From Erythrobacter mangrovi (GTDB taxonomy: Bacteria > Pseudomonadota > Alphaproteobacteria > Sphingomonadales > Sphingomonadaceae): a stretch of DNA of 64,000 nucleotides. The notes beneath the pieces were generated by a model. It was not told the origin of the DNA. It saw only the letters and a list, made by a program, of their open reading frames with translations, and made no database searches. The DNA is taken from assembly GCF_013260645.1 (NCBI RefSeq), contig NZ_CP053921.1:186001-250000 (forward strand), given 5' to 3'. The translations under genes and the position numbers were made by a program. Shown here piece by piece: positions 34,973 through 43,235 of this stretch. How positions within the stretch are numbered: position 1 is the first letter of the stretch; the number at the start of each line of letters is the position of its first letter.

Positions 34973-36064
34973 ATGTTACTTCACCGACGCGCACTGCGCG
35001 ATTTTTGCTGTGTCGCTTTGCTTGCATGGGGGGCCGGCGCCATTGCGCAAGATACGTCGCCAGTCGCCATCGCGGATACTGCTGCCGAAAGTCGTGGTGA
35101 TCGCAGCGAAGTGCTGGTCCTGGGGGTAGCCCATCTCTCGCAACTCCCGAAGGGTTTCGACCGCCGCCAGCTTGAGCCCTTGCTGGCAAAGCTGAAAGCA
35201 TGGCAGCCCGAAGCAATCGCGATCGAAGCCTTGTCCGGCGCTCAGTGCGACTATCTGCGCGAATACGACTTTGCCTACTCCGGTTCTGCCGCTGACTATT
35301 GCTTTGACCCAACGGCCGCGAGAGAGGCGATCGGCCTTTCGGGTGCGGCGGCATCCGAGGCAATCGAACGAGTGCTCGCAAGCCCTCAAAGGCAGCGGCC
35401 GCCAGAAGTGCGTCGCAGGTTGGCCGCATTGTTTCTGGCCGCGGGCGAGCCCAATTCGGCAGTAGTCCAGTGGTTCCGGCTCGATCCCACTGAGCGTCAC
35501 GCGGACGCCTATCTAACGCCACAGTTGATCGAGATCCTGTCCAAACGAAGCCAATCACTCAATGAAAACGTGTCGATTGGCGCGTTCCTTGCGGCCGAGT
35601 TAGGTCTCGAGAAACTTGAATCGGTCGACGATCATACGGGGGACCGTGCGTCAGGTCCGGGCGATGACAAGACATATGCCGCTGAGATCGCCCAGATCTG
35701 GGACAATGCCGTTGTCAAGCAACGGATCAAAGACGACGAGCATTGGGATCGGTTGATCGCCAAAGGCGGGTCGATCATTGACTGGTTCCGCTCGCTCAAC
35801 AGCTTGGAATCGCAACGTCTGGCCGTGGAGAGCGATTTTGCCGCTGCGGCTGCGTCAAAATTGCCGGGCAATAGCGGTCGCCGCTATCTGGCCTATTGGG
35901 AGACGCGCAACCTGCGAATGGTCGCCAATATTCGCGAGGTTGTCGGCCCGGGTCGCAAGGTGTTGGCGATCGTGGGTGCCGCACACAAGCCGTACTACGA
36001 GCGCTATCTCGGCATGACGAGCGACATAGAGCTGGCCGATATCGAAGAAGTGTTGGCCGACTGA
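34973..36064 (+). CDS. exported DUF5694-family protein
   Basis: A 363-residue protein with an N-terminal signal peptide (about residues 1-26, ending GAGAIAQ). The mature part resembles DUF5694, a family distantly related to TraB/PrgY: VLVLGVAHLSQLPKGFD near residue 43, AIAIEALSGAQCD near 80 and the closing block VLAIVGAAHKPYYERYL near 340. The paired His-containing strands at both ends suggest a metal- or phosphate-binding hydrolase, but no activity is established. The start at 34973 is favoured over GTG 34931 by AAGGG eight bases upstream. Confidence 0.7.
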   Translation: MLLHRRALRDFCCVALLAWGAGAIAQDTSPVAIADTAAESRGDRSEVLVLGVAHLSQLPKGFDRRQLEPLLAKLKAWQPEAIAIEALSGAQCDYLREYDFAYSGSAADYCFDPTAAREAIGLSGAAASEAIERVLASPQRQRPPEVRRRLAALFLAAGEPNSAVVQWFRLDPTERHADAYLTPQLIEILSKRSQSLNENVSIGAFLAAELGLEKLESVDDHTGDRASGPGDDKTYAAEIAQIWDNAVVKQRIKDDEHWDRLIAKGGSIIDWFRSLNSLESQRLAVESDFAAAAASKLPGNSGRRYLAYWETRNLRMVANIREVVGPGRKVLAIVGAAHKPYYERYLGMTSDIELADIEEVLAD

Positions 36065-36073
36065 CCGCATTGA

Positions 36074-37189
36074 TCAGCTGATCTCATCCGCCTCGTCGCC
36101 ATCGAGCCGGTGGGTGCAGCCCAGTACCGCCGGATCTTCCTCACCGGTGATCGCGGCGACCGTCCGCCAGCCGATGGCGCGCAAGCGGGCTGCGACGTCG
36201 CGGTCGTGGCCAAGGGGCAGGAACAGCACCTTGCGCGCCTCCGCCGGACGGCTGCCCAACGCTTCGAGCAGCGGGTCCATGTAGAGGGAGAAACCGGTCG
36301 CGGCTTCTTCGCTGCCCTTGATCGTGTAAGTCCCACCGCGCCCCAGTGCACCACGTGCGCCCTCTCCATAGAGCGTGAAACCGAACCAGCTCTGGTATTC
36401 GAAGCCATGGCGTTCGGTCGGGTCGAGCGTGATGCGGGCGCGGGCTCCGATGGTTTCGGCGATGGCACGCAGGCCCGCAATGCGGCTGGCAAGCACCCCA
36501 CCAACATCGAGCGCAGCCAGCTTCTCGACTGCTTCGGCAAAGGGTCCTGTCGCATAGAGCAGCGGCAAATAGGCTTCGCCCCCGGCTGCCGTGAGCCCGC
36601 CAGCATCCTTGGTATCGAGTTCGCGTCGCACTGCTTCGCGCGCAGCGGGATCGAGCGGCAGCGCCTTGTCCGCGAGCGTGTCGACCAGGTCGGGAAGCGT
36701 GAAGTCGACTGATATATTGCCGATCCCCGCGCCCTTGAGCGCATCGATCGCAACCGAGACGATCTCGCTTGCCGCGGCAACGCCATCGCTGCCGATCAGT
36801 TCGGCACCGAGCTGCAGCCGCTGTCGGGCCGGATCGAGCTGGTCCGCCTTGAGCAGCGCCACGTCCCCGGCATAACACAGTCGCAGCGGGCGCGGAGCAG
36901 CGGCCATCACGGTCGCAGCGATGCGCCCGATCTGCACGGTCATGTCGCTACGCAGTGCCAGCGTGCGGAGCGAGTCCGGATCGGTGAAGCGCACCATGCG
37001 ACGCGTGGCCACGCCTTCCATCCGACCTGCGAGCGACTTCTCGAACTCGACCAGCGGGGGACGTACGCGATCGTAGCCGTGCGCATCCATCGCATCGAGC
37101 ACGGCACGCATCGCCTCGGTGATCGCCCGCGCGCGTTGCGGAAGGGCGTCTTCGAGGCCGACGGGCAGGAGGTCGTCAGATGAAATCAT
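36074..37189 (-). CDS. hisZ: ATP phosphoribosyltransferase regulatory subunit HisZ
   Basis: A class II aminoacyl-tRNA-synthetase-like protein without synthetase activity that, with short-form HisG, makes the histidine-regulated first enzyme of histidine synthesis. 371 residues. The HisRS-like motif 2 region has RMVRFTDPDSLRTLALRSDMT near 63-83. The synthetase C-terminal anticodon domain is absent. hisG is not in the window. It follows serA by 28 bases on the same strand and probably belongs to the serC-serA-hisZ transcript. Convergent with the DUF5694 gene (9-base gap). Confidence 0.88.
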   Translation of the reverse strand: MISSDDLLPVGLEDALPQRARAITEAMRAVLDAMDAHGYDRVRPPLVEFEKSLAGRMEGVATRRMVRFTDPDSLRTLALRSDMTVQIGRIAATVMAAAPRPLRLCYAGDVALLKADQLDPARQRLQLGAELIGSDGVAAASEIVSVAIDALKGAGIGNISVDFTLPDLVDTLADKALPLDPAAREAVRRELDTKDAGGLTAAGGEAYLPLLYATGPFAEAVEKLAALDVGGVLASRIAGLRAIAETIGARARITLDPTERHGFEYQSWFGFTLYGEGARGALGRGGTYTIKGSEEAATGFSLYMDPLLEALGSRPAEARKVLFLPLGHDRDVAARLRAIGWRTVAAITGEEDPAVLGCTHRLDGDEADEIS

Positions 37190-37217
37190 TGCGCTGCGCC
37201 CCCTGCCCCAATGGCGG

Positions 37218-38801
37218 TCAGAATGCCAGTGGCATGACGACCTTCACGCCTTGCAGCGCGCAAGCCCCCCTGACCACATCCTGCGGGATCGGCTGGTCGA
37301 CGCTGAGCAACAGCACCGCCTCGCCTCCTGCCTGGCGACGGCCGAGGTGGAAGGTGCCGATGTTGATGCCGTTTTCGCCCAGCAGCGTACCGATACGGCC
37401 GATGAAGCCCGGCGCGTCCTCATTGACGATATAGAGCATGTGACCGTCCAGCTCGGCCTCGATGCCGACACCGAAGATCTCGACCAGGCGCGGCGCATCG
37501 ACACCGAACAGCGTACCGGCGACCGATCGATCGCCCTGTTCGGTACCCACGGTCACGCGGATCAGCGTGTTGTAGGCGCCTTCACGCTCATGTCGGATCG
37601 ACCGGACATCGAGCCCGCGCTCCTTGGCCAGGAACGGCGCGTTGACCATGTTCACCGTGTCCGAATATTGGCGCATGAAGCCCGCCAGAACCGCACCTTC
37701 GATCGGTTTGCCCGACAGTTCGGCCGCCGCGCCTTCGCGCTCGATGCTGATCTTGGTCAGGTTGCCGTGCGCCAACTGGCCGACGAGGCTACCGAGGTTC
37801 TCGGCAAGCTTCATGTAGGGCTTGAGCTTCGGCGCTTCCTCGGCGCTCAGTGAGGGCATGTTGAGCGCATTGGTGACGCCGCCGTTGACGAGGTAGTCGG
37901 CCATCTGCTCGGCCACCTGCAACGCGACGTTGACCTGCGCTTCGGTGGTGCTCGCCCCAAGATGCGGGGTGCAGATGAAGTTGGGCTTGCCGAACAGCGG
38001 GCTGTCCTTGGCCGGTTCTGTCTGGAACACGTCGAGCGCCGCGCCCGCGACCTGGCCGCTGTCGAGCGCGTCAGCCAGCGCCGCCTCGTCGATCAGCCCG
38101 CCACGCGCGCAGTTGACGATGCGCACACCCTTCTTGGTCTTGGCGAGGTTTTCGCGGCTGAGGATATTGCGCGTTTCATCGGTCAGCGGCGTGTGCAGCG
38201 TGATGAAGTCGGCCTTGGCCAGCAGCGTTTCCAGATCGGCCTTCTCGACGCCCATCTCGACCGCGCGTTCGGGAGTCAGGAAAGGATCGTAGGCGACAAC
38301 TTTCATCTTCAGGCCGAGCGCGCGACTGGCGACGATCGAACCGATATTGCCTGCGCCGATCAGGCCAAGCGTCTTGCCCGTGACCTCGACGCCCATGAAG
38401 TCGTTCTTGGGCCATCCGCCGGCCTGCGTCTTGGCATTGGCTTCGGGGATCTGGCGGGCCAGCGCAAACATCATCGCGATGGCGTGTTCGGCGGTGGTGA
38501 TCGAGTTGCCGAAAGGCGTGTTCATCACCACCACGCCCTTGGCGCTCGCCGCCGGGATGTCGACGTTGTCGACGCCGATGCCGGCGCGACCGACGACCTT
38601 GAGGTTGTCCGCCGCGTCGAGGATTTCCTTGGTTACCTTGGTGGCCGAACGGATGGCCAGGCCATCATACTGGCCGATCACCGCCTTGAGCTCATCAGGC
38701 GTCATACCCGGCTTCACGTCGACGTCGCAGCCGCGCTCTTCGAAGATGCGGGCGGCATTGGGGTCCATCTTGTCCGAAATAAGGACTTTGGGCTTGGTCA
38801 T
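37218..38801 (-). CDS. serA: D-3-phosphoglycerate dehydrogenase
   Basis: First enzyme of serine synthesis: 3-phosphoglycerate to 3-phosphohydroxypyruvate with NAD. 527 residues, the long form: catalytic/NAD domain (GLIGAGNIGSIVASRALGL near 145; catalytic His in FICTPHLGAST near 285), an intervening domain (about 320-450) and a C-terminal ACT domain (near 453-527) that usually binds serine. The start MTKPKVLISDKM at 38801 is the family start. Downstream of serC in the same direction, with a GC-rich hairpin spacer between. Confidence 0.96.
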   Translation of the reverse strand: MTKPKVLISDKMDPNAARIFEERGCDVDVKPGMTPDELKAVIGQYDGLAIRSATKVTKEILDAADNLKVVGRAGIGVDNVDIPAASAKGVVVMNTPFGNSITTAEHAIAMMFALARQIPEANAKTQAGGWPKNDFMGVEVTGKTLGLIGAGNIGSIVASRALGLKMKVVAYDPFLTPERAVEMGVEKADLETLLAKADFITLHTPLTDETRNILSRENLAKTKKGVRIVNCARGGLIDEAALADALDSGQVAGAALDVFQTEPAKDSPLFGKPNFICTPHLGASTTEAQVNVALQVAEQMADYLVNGGVTNALNMPSLSAEEAPKLKPYMKLAENLGSLVGQLAHGNLTKISIEREGAAAELSGKPIEGAVLAGFMRQYSDTVNMVNAPFLAKERGLDVRSIRHEREGAYNTLIRVTVGTEQGDRSVAGTLFGVDAPRLVEIFGVGIEAELDGHMLYIVNEDAPGFIGRIGTLLGENGINIGTFHLGRRQAGGEAVLLLSVDQPIPQDVVRGACALQGVKVVMPLAF

Positions 38802-38829
38802 GGTATTGTCCAATCTTGAATTCTTCATC

Positions 38830-38899
38830 CCGGACCTGGTCCGGAGACCCCGCCTTGCCGCGGGACTGAGGGGGAAGCGCCCCCGGGCGTGACCCGGGG
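38830..38899 (-). repeat. cluster of three GC hairpins between serC and serA
   Basis: Three perfect inverted repeats follow one another: CCGGAC/GTCCGG (38830-38844), CCCGC/GCGGG (38849-38864) and CCCCGGG/CCCGGGG (38881-38899). No T run follows, so attenuation or mRNA stabilisation is more likely than classic termination. Similar GC-palindrome blocks are common between genes in sphingomonads. Confidence 0.5.
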
Positions 38900-38910
38900 T
38901 GGCGCAATTG

Positions 38911-40044
38911 TCAGGCGGTGGCCTTCACGCTGGCGTAGGCCCAGTCGAGCCAGGGTCCGAGCGCCTCGATGTCGGCGGTATCGACCGTCGCACCGCACCA
39001 GATGCGCAGGCCCGCCGGGGCATCGCGGTAACCGGCGATGTCATAGGCTGCATCCGCATCTTCGAGCAGCTTGGCCATGGCCTTGATCATGGCTTCGTCC
39101 GCGCCCTCAACCGTCAGGCAGACGCTGGTGTTGGACCGGCAGGCGGGATCGACGGCGAGATGGCCGAGCCAGTCGCGTTCCTGCACGATAGCGTCGAGCG
39201 CCGTGGCATTGGCATTGGCCCGCGCCTTGAGCGCGGACAGGCCGCCGAGCGACTTGCCCCATTCGAGCGCGAAGATCGCATCCTCGACCGCAAGCATCGA
39301 CGGGGTGTTGATCGTTTCGCCACGGAACACGCCTTCAGCCAGCGCGCCCTTGCTCATCAGGCGGAACACCTTGGGCAGCGGCCATGCAGGAGTGTAGGTT
39401 TCCAGTCGCTCGACCGCGCGCGGGCCGAGGATCAGCACGCCATGCGCACCCTCGCCACCGAGTACCTTCTGCCAGCTGAAGGTCAGCACATCGACCTTGT
39501 CCCAGGCAATGTCCTGCGCGAACACCGCACTGGTGGCATCGGCAATCGCCAGGCCTTCGCGATCCGCGGCGATCCAGTCGCCATTGGGCACACGCACGCC
39601 AGAGGTCGTGCCATTCCAGGTAAAGATGACGTCGTTCGACCAGTCGACCTGGGTCAGGTCGGGCAATTGGCCATAGTCCGCACGGATGACCGTGGGATCG
39701 ATCTTGAGCTGCTTGACCGCATCGGTGACCCAGCCTTCGCCGAAGCTCTCCCACGCCAGCGTCGTGACAGGACGTGCGCCCAGCATCGTCCACATCGCCA
39801 TTTCGACGGCACCGGTATCCGATCCGGGCACGATGCCGATGCGGTGCGTTTCCGGCACCTCGAGCACTTCGCGGATCAGGTCGATGCAATACTGCAGCCG
39901 CGCCTTGCCCAGCTTCGAGCGATGCGAGCGGCCGAGCGATTCGGTAGCGAGTTTTTCGGGGGCCCAGCCCGGCGGCTTGGCGCAGGGACCGGAAGAGAAA
40001 TACGGACGCGCAGGCTTGCGCGCCGGGTACGGGGTATCAGTCAT
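38911..40044 (-). CDS. serC: phosphoserine aminotransferase
   Basis: Second step of serine synthesis, also used in PLP synthesis. 377 residues. PLP-lysine region FSWQKVLGGEGAHGVL near residue 185, substrate motif FSSGPCAKPPGW near 15 and WNGTTSGVRVPN near 148. It belongs to the subgroup found in alphaproteobacteria and archaea rather than the E. coli type. The start MTDTPYPARKPARPYF is chosen because a ribosome site (GGAGAG) lies immediately upstream inside a small hairpin. First gene of serC-serA-hisZ. Confidence 0.94.
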   Translation of the reverse strand: MTDTPYPARKPARPYFSSGPCAKPPGWAPEKLATESLGRSHRSKLGKARLQYCIDLIREVLEVPETHRIGIVPGSDTGAVEMAMWTMLGARPVTTLAWESFGEGWVTDAVKQLKIDPTVIRADYGQLPDLTQVDWSNDVIFTWNGTTSGVRVPNGDWIAADREGLAIADATSAVFAQDIAWDKVDVLTFSWQKVLGGEGAHGVLILGPRAVERLETYTPAWPLPKVFRLMSKGALAEGVFRGETINTPSMLAVEDAIFALEWGKSLGGLSALKARANANATALDAIVQERDWLGHLAVDPACRSNTSVCLTVEGADEAMIKAMAKLLEDADAAYDIAGYRDAPAGLRIWCGATVDTADIEALGPWLDWAYASVKATA

Positions 40045-40049
40045 GTAGA

Positions 40050-40065
40050 CTCTCCTTACAGAGAG
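40050..40065 (-). promoter_or_regulatory. hairpin covering the serC ribosome binding site
   Basis: On the minus strand CTCTC-TGTAAG-GAGAG folds so that the GGAGAG Shine-Dalgarno sequence of serC is in the 3' arm, five bases before ATG. Alphaproteobacteria are known to have a serC leader RNA element, but I cannot confirm that this is it. Translational control is possible. Confidence 0.4.
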
Positions 40066-40100
40066 CTCGCGCGGCGTTGGGACCGCGTGGCCCGTCGGCC

Positions 40101-40128
40101 GAACTAGTGGCGCGGAGCCCCAAGTCAA
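40101..40128 (-). promoter_or_regulatory. putative serC promoter
   Basis: Minus strand TTGACT (40123-40128), a 16-bp spacer and TAGTTC (40101-40106). The predicted transcript would carry a leader of about 50 bases ending in the ribosome-site hairpin. Confidence 0.45.
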
Positions 40129-40192
40129 GCGCATTCGTCTGCCAGTCGAAGCGGAGTCGGGCGGGTGCGACGTGATCCATCAAAGCGATGCG

Positions 40193-40241
40193 TAGGCAGT
40201 GCCTAACCGCTAAGGTAAGCTCAAGAAATCCGGGGATTTCT
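40193..40241. promoter_or_regulatory. two palindromes in the serC / membrane-protein intergenic region
   Basis: The 308-bp gap 40045-40352 contains no gene. Besides the serC promoter it has TAGGCAGTGCCTA (40193-40205) and AGAAATCCGGGGATTTCT (40224-40241, 8-bp perfect arms), then an AT-rich stretch (40244-40330) that probably holds the promoter of the plus-strand membrane protein. The palindromes are operator-like or a hairpin; no binding protein can be named. Confidence 0.45.
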
Positions 40242-40352
40242 GGAAATCATTATCAATAGCAATGGTTTACTGCGCAGCATGAAATTTTGTCCGCGCAACA
40301 TTTTCGCTTAACCTCAACGGCCTCCGTAGAGGAGAAACGAAGGGGGAAAATC

Positions 40353-40694
40353 ATGGAGAGAGTTGCAAGACTTGCAGGAGCCCTTGGTGTCGTTGTGGCC
40401 GTGGTTGCTGGATTCGTGGCCATACCGAACCTCAATATCGCCCTGATCCTGATCCTGCTTGGGATCATTGCAGGGGCATTTACCGATCAGGACAATGCCG
40501 TGAGGATGTTCCTGGCGGTGCTGGCACTTCCGGCCATCGGGGCAACGCTTGGGGGCGTGCCGGCGGTCGGCGAATACCTGACGGCCATCTTCGGAAATCT
40601 GGCCATCGCGGCAGCAGGCATCGCGACCTCGCTGGTCGCTCGGCGCCTCTACGACACTGTGATGGGTGCGGTGACGAGCCCTTCGGGAAGCTAA
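40353..40694 (+). CDS. small membrane protein of unknown function
   Basis: A 113-residue protein, mostly hydrophobic, with about four membrane segments (residues 8-26, 28-45, 50-70 and 77-95) and a short charged tail. An AGGGGG ribosome site precedes the ATG. No family is recognised; it could be a holin-like or stress membrane protein, but nothing in the sequence decides this. A Rho-independent terminator follows, so it is a single-gene transcript. Confidence 0.7.
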   Translation: MERVARLAGALGVVVAVVAGFVAIPNLNIALILILLGIIAGAFTDQDNAVRMFLAVLALPAIGATLGGVPAVGEYLTAIFGNLAIAAAGIATSLVARRLYDTVMGAVTSPSGS

Positions 40695-40727
40695 TTCAGC
40701 CTAACCGTTGCCTAAACACAGGGAGAA

Positions 40728-40755
40728 ACGGCGCGCGCCATGCGCGTCGTTTTTC
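40728..40755 (+). terminator. Rho-independent terminator
   Basis: ACGGCGCGC (40728-40736), a 5-base loop and GCGCGTCGT (40742-40750) form a 9-bp stem with one G-T wobble, followed directly by TTTTTCTTT. It closes the small membrane-protein gene. Confidence 0.8.
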
Positions 40756-40847
40756 TTTCTGGCTGGCAGAGACGCAGATAATCGTCCGGAATAGATTGGC
40801 TTCTTCCTCTCGCCATCCGCTGCCCGCATGATTATGGGCCATCCGTC

Positions 40848-42014
40848 ATGACCGTCGCAGACCTTCGCATCGCGCTGTTCAGCGGGAACTATAACTACAC
40901 CCGCGACGGGGCTAACCAGGCGCTCAACCGGCTTGCCGAATACCTGCTGCGGCAGGGAGCGGCACTGCGCGTCTACGCACCGGTGGTCGAGAAGCCCGAC
41001 TTCGAGCCGACGGGGGACCTCATCGGCGTGCCGAATATCCGGATGCCGGTGAAAAGTCGCGGCGAATACCGTCTTCCGCTGGGGCTCGATACTGCTTCGC
41101 GCAAGGACCTCGCCGAATTTGCACCCAACCTCGTCCATGTCTCCTCGCCCGATCCGACGGGCCACGCCGCATTGAAGTGGGCGTTAGCGCACGACATTCC
41201 CGTACTCGCATCGGTACACACGCGGTTCGAAACCTATCCGCGCTATTACAAGTTGGGCTTCCTCGAGCCCATCATCGAAGGGATTCTGCGACGTTTCTAC
41301 CAGCGCTGCGACGCATTGGTTGCCCCGTCGCAAAGCCAGATCGCCGAGCTCAAGGCGCAAGGCATGCACGAGGACATCTCGATCTGGTCCCGCGGGGTGG
41401 ATCGCGAACGCTTCGATCCTTCGCGGCGCGACCTGGCCTGGCGGCGCGAGCTGGGCCTGGCCGATGACGACGTGGCGATCGTCTTCCTTGGCCGGCTGGT
41501 GATGGAAAAGGGGCTCGACGTGTTCGCCGATACCATCGTCGAGCTGCGACGCCGGCAAGTTCCACACAAGGTGTTGGTGATCGGCGATGGTCCCGCACGC
41601 AGTTGGTTCGATAAGGCGCTACCCGGCGGAACCTTCGTCGGCTTCCAGACGGGCGAGAACCTCGCCCGCGCGCTGGCCAGCGGCGACGTCTTCTTCAATC
41701 CATCGATTACCGAGACATTCGGTAACGTCACCCTGGAAGCAATGGCCAGCGGCCTGCCGGTAGTGGCGGCGGGGGCGACCGGGGCTGCGAGCCTGGTCAA
41801 CCATGGCGTGACGGGCCAGCTCGTCCCGCCAAGCAAGACCGAAGCCTTCGCCCTCGCCTGCGCGGATGCCTTGGCTCCCTATTGCACCGACCATGCGCTG
41901 CGCCGCGCGCATGGCGCGGCTGGCGAGGAAGCCAGCCGCGCCTATTCGTGGGACGCGATCAATCAGGCCGTCGTCGACACCTACCTGCGGTTGCAGGCCC
42001 AGCGCGGACGATAG
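40848..42014 (+). CDS. glycosyltransferase family 4 protein
   Basis: A 388-residue GT-B glycosyltransferase. N-terminal acceptor domain (RIALFSGNYNYTRDGANQAL; VHVSSPDPTGHAALKWA) and C-terminal nucleotide-sugar domain with VFLGRLVMEKGLDVFAD near 212 and the E-x7-E motif in ETFGNVTLEA near 296. The overall pattern is like the mannosyl/glucosyl lipid transferases (MgtA/SqdX-like), so glycolipid synthesis is possible, but donor and acceptor cannot be read. It stands alone between a terminator and a convergent membrane-protein gene. Confidence 0.85.
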   Translation: MTVADLRIALFSGNYNYTRDGANQALNRLAEYLLRQGAALRVYAPVVEKPDFEPTGDLIGVPNIRMPVKSRGEYRLPLGLDTASRKDLAEFAPNLVHVSSPDPTGHAALKWALAHDIPVLASVHTRFETYPRYYKLGFLEPIIEGILRRFYQRCDALVAPSQSQIAELKAQGMHEDISIWSRGVDRERFDPSRRDLAWRRELGLADDDVAIVFLGRLVMEKGLDVFADTIVELRRRQVPHKVLVIGDGPARSWFDKALPGGTFVGFQTGENLARALASGDVFFNPSITETFGNVTLEAMASGLPVVAAGATGAASLVNHGVTGQLVPPSKTEAFALACADALAPYCTDHALRRAHGAAGEEASRAYSWDAINQAVVDTYLRLQAQRGR

Positions 42015-42019
42015 TCAGC

Positions 42020-42439
42020 TCAACGCAACACGCCCGTCTTGGTCATCGACCAGGCGTACCACAGCAGGAACAGGGCGACCGCCCAGATGGTGGCGATTTG
42101 CGGCAAATTCACAGGTATGCCGCTGGTGACCTCGTATATCGCCGTGCCAATCAGCCCCAGCAGCGACACCGCATAGGCATGCAGCGCCAGCCGGTTGCGC
42201 ATGAGCAGCAGGATGGAGCCGATCAGCGCGCCCCAGACACCCAGCGCCCAGGCGCTGTTTGCCCACATCGGCGTGGATTCGATTGCCGCGCGCATTTCTT
42301 CCGACGCCTGTGCCATCATTGCCGGATCGCGCATCATCGTGATGGTGTAGATGTAGCAACCGAAGGCATTCCACAGCAGCGATAGCCCGCCGACCGCCCA
42401 CAGGTGCGCCGGTACCTTACCCGTCGTCTCGGTGTTCAT
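42020..42439 (-). CDS. four-helix membrane protein downstream of padR
   Basis: A 139-residue protein with about four membrane segments (HLWAVGGLSLLWNAFGCYIY, ANSAWALGVWGALIGSILLL, LALHAYAVSLLGLIGTAIYE and QIATIWAVALFLLWYAW). Homologues in sphingomonads are unnamed. It follows the PadR gene by 75 bases in the same direction, and PadR regulators often control a neighbouring membrane protein, so it may be the PadR target. Function unknown. Confidence 0.7.
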   Translation of the reverse strand: MNTETTGKVPAHLWAVGGLSLLWNAFGCYIYTITMMRDPAMMAQASEEMRAAIESTPMWANSAWALGVWGALIGSILLLMRNRLALHAYAVSLLGLIGTAIYEVTSGIPVNLPQIATIWAVALFLLWYAWSMTKTGVLR

Positions 42440-42514
42440 GCGAGTTCCTTCCCTCTCACGACCTCCGCCGCGCAGTCTAGTACCACGCGGCGCAGGCGCA
42501 AGGGATGGTCCGGG

Positions 42515-43129
42515 TCACAGCCGCTCGATCTTCCTCGCGAGCTCGTCGACAAGGTCGACGATCTCGTTGACGGTCTTCTCGTCGAGCTTGCCCGAGCGGG
42601 CACGGTGCTTGAGCACGCTGGCCAGGTTGCCGACCGCGCGAAACATCTCCGGCGTGGCATAGGCGCGGCGGCGCTCGCCGTGACCTTCGAGCCGGTCGAG
42701 CAGCGCTTCGACCTCGTCGGCCCGCTCCTCCAGCTCCTTGCGTCCCGCTTCGGTCGCTTCATAGGCCTTGCGCGTCTCGTCACCCGGGGCCTGCGCGATC
42801 GCGCCTTCGTCCTCGAGCAGCGACAGCGTGGGGTAAACCGTGCCCGGGCTCGGCGAATAGCTGCCCTCGGTCAGCTCCTCGATGGCCTTGATCAGCTCGT
42901 AGCCATGACGCGGTTCTTCGGCGAGCAAGTGCAGCAGCACCAGCCGCAATTCGCCAGATCCGAACATGCGTCGACGGCGCCCACCGCGCGGGCCGAACTC
43001 GAAAGTGAAGTTCTCCGGAGAAAAGCCACGGCCGAAGTTGCTGCCGAAATCGGCGCCCGACATCATCGCCGCGGCAAAGGGCCAGCCGCCCATTCGCGCC
43101 ATCTTGCGCCACTTATGTGCCTTGTACAT
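42515..43129 (-). CDS. PadR-family transcriptional regulator
   Basis: A 204-residue regulator. A Gly/Phe/Arg-rich N-terminal leader (about residues 1-45) precedes the PadR winged helix (ELRLVLLHLLAEEPRHGYEL, EELTEGSYSPSPGTVYPTL, LEDEGAIAQ) and a C-terminal coiled-coil dimerisation helix. The start at 43129 is favoured by TGAGGA eight bases upstream; ATGs at 43144 and 43174 would start at or beyond the inverted repeat that probably binds the protein. Divergent from rarA. Likely autoregulated. Signal unknown. Confidence 0.87.
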   Translation of the reverse strand: MYKAHKWRKMARMGGWPFAAAMMSGADFGSNFGRGFSPENFTFEFGPRGGRRRRMFGSGELRLVLLHLLAEEPRHGYELIKAIEELTEGSYSPSPGTVYPTLSLLEDEGAIAQAPGDETRKAYEATEAGRKELEERADEVEALLDRLEGHGERRRAYATPEMFRAVGNLASVLKHRARSGKLDEKTVNEIVDLVDELARKIERL

Positions 43130-43146
43130 TGCGATAGTCCTCATCG

Positions 43147-43168
43147 TATCTTCGATAGCTCTAAGATA
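43147..43168. promoter_or_regulatory. inverted repeat upstream of padR, likely operator
   Basis: TATCTT (43147-43152) and AAGATA (43163-43168) form a perfect 6-bp inverted repeat with a 10-bp spacer, 18 bases before the PadR start and 68 before rarA. PadR operators often have AT-rich arms spaced this way, so autorepression is likely. Confidence 0.55.
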
Positions 43169-43235
43169 TATCATAGAGAAGTCGATGCAAGAGGACGCTG
43201 CAAATTTGCGACGAACGTCCTATGTCAACCGTCCG

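Noticed and set aside
40244..40270. AT-rich stretch resembling a Fur box
   Set aside because: Similarity to the Fur consensus is only partial and no iron gene is adjacent.
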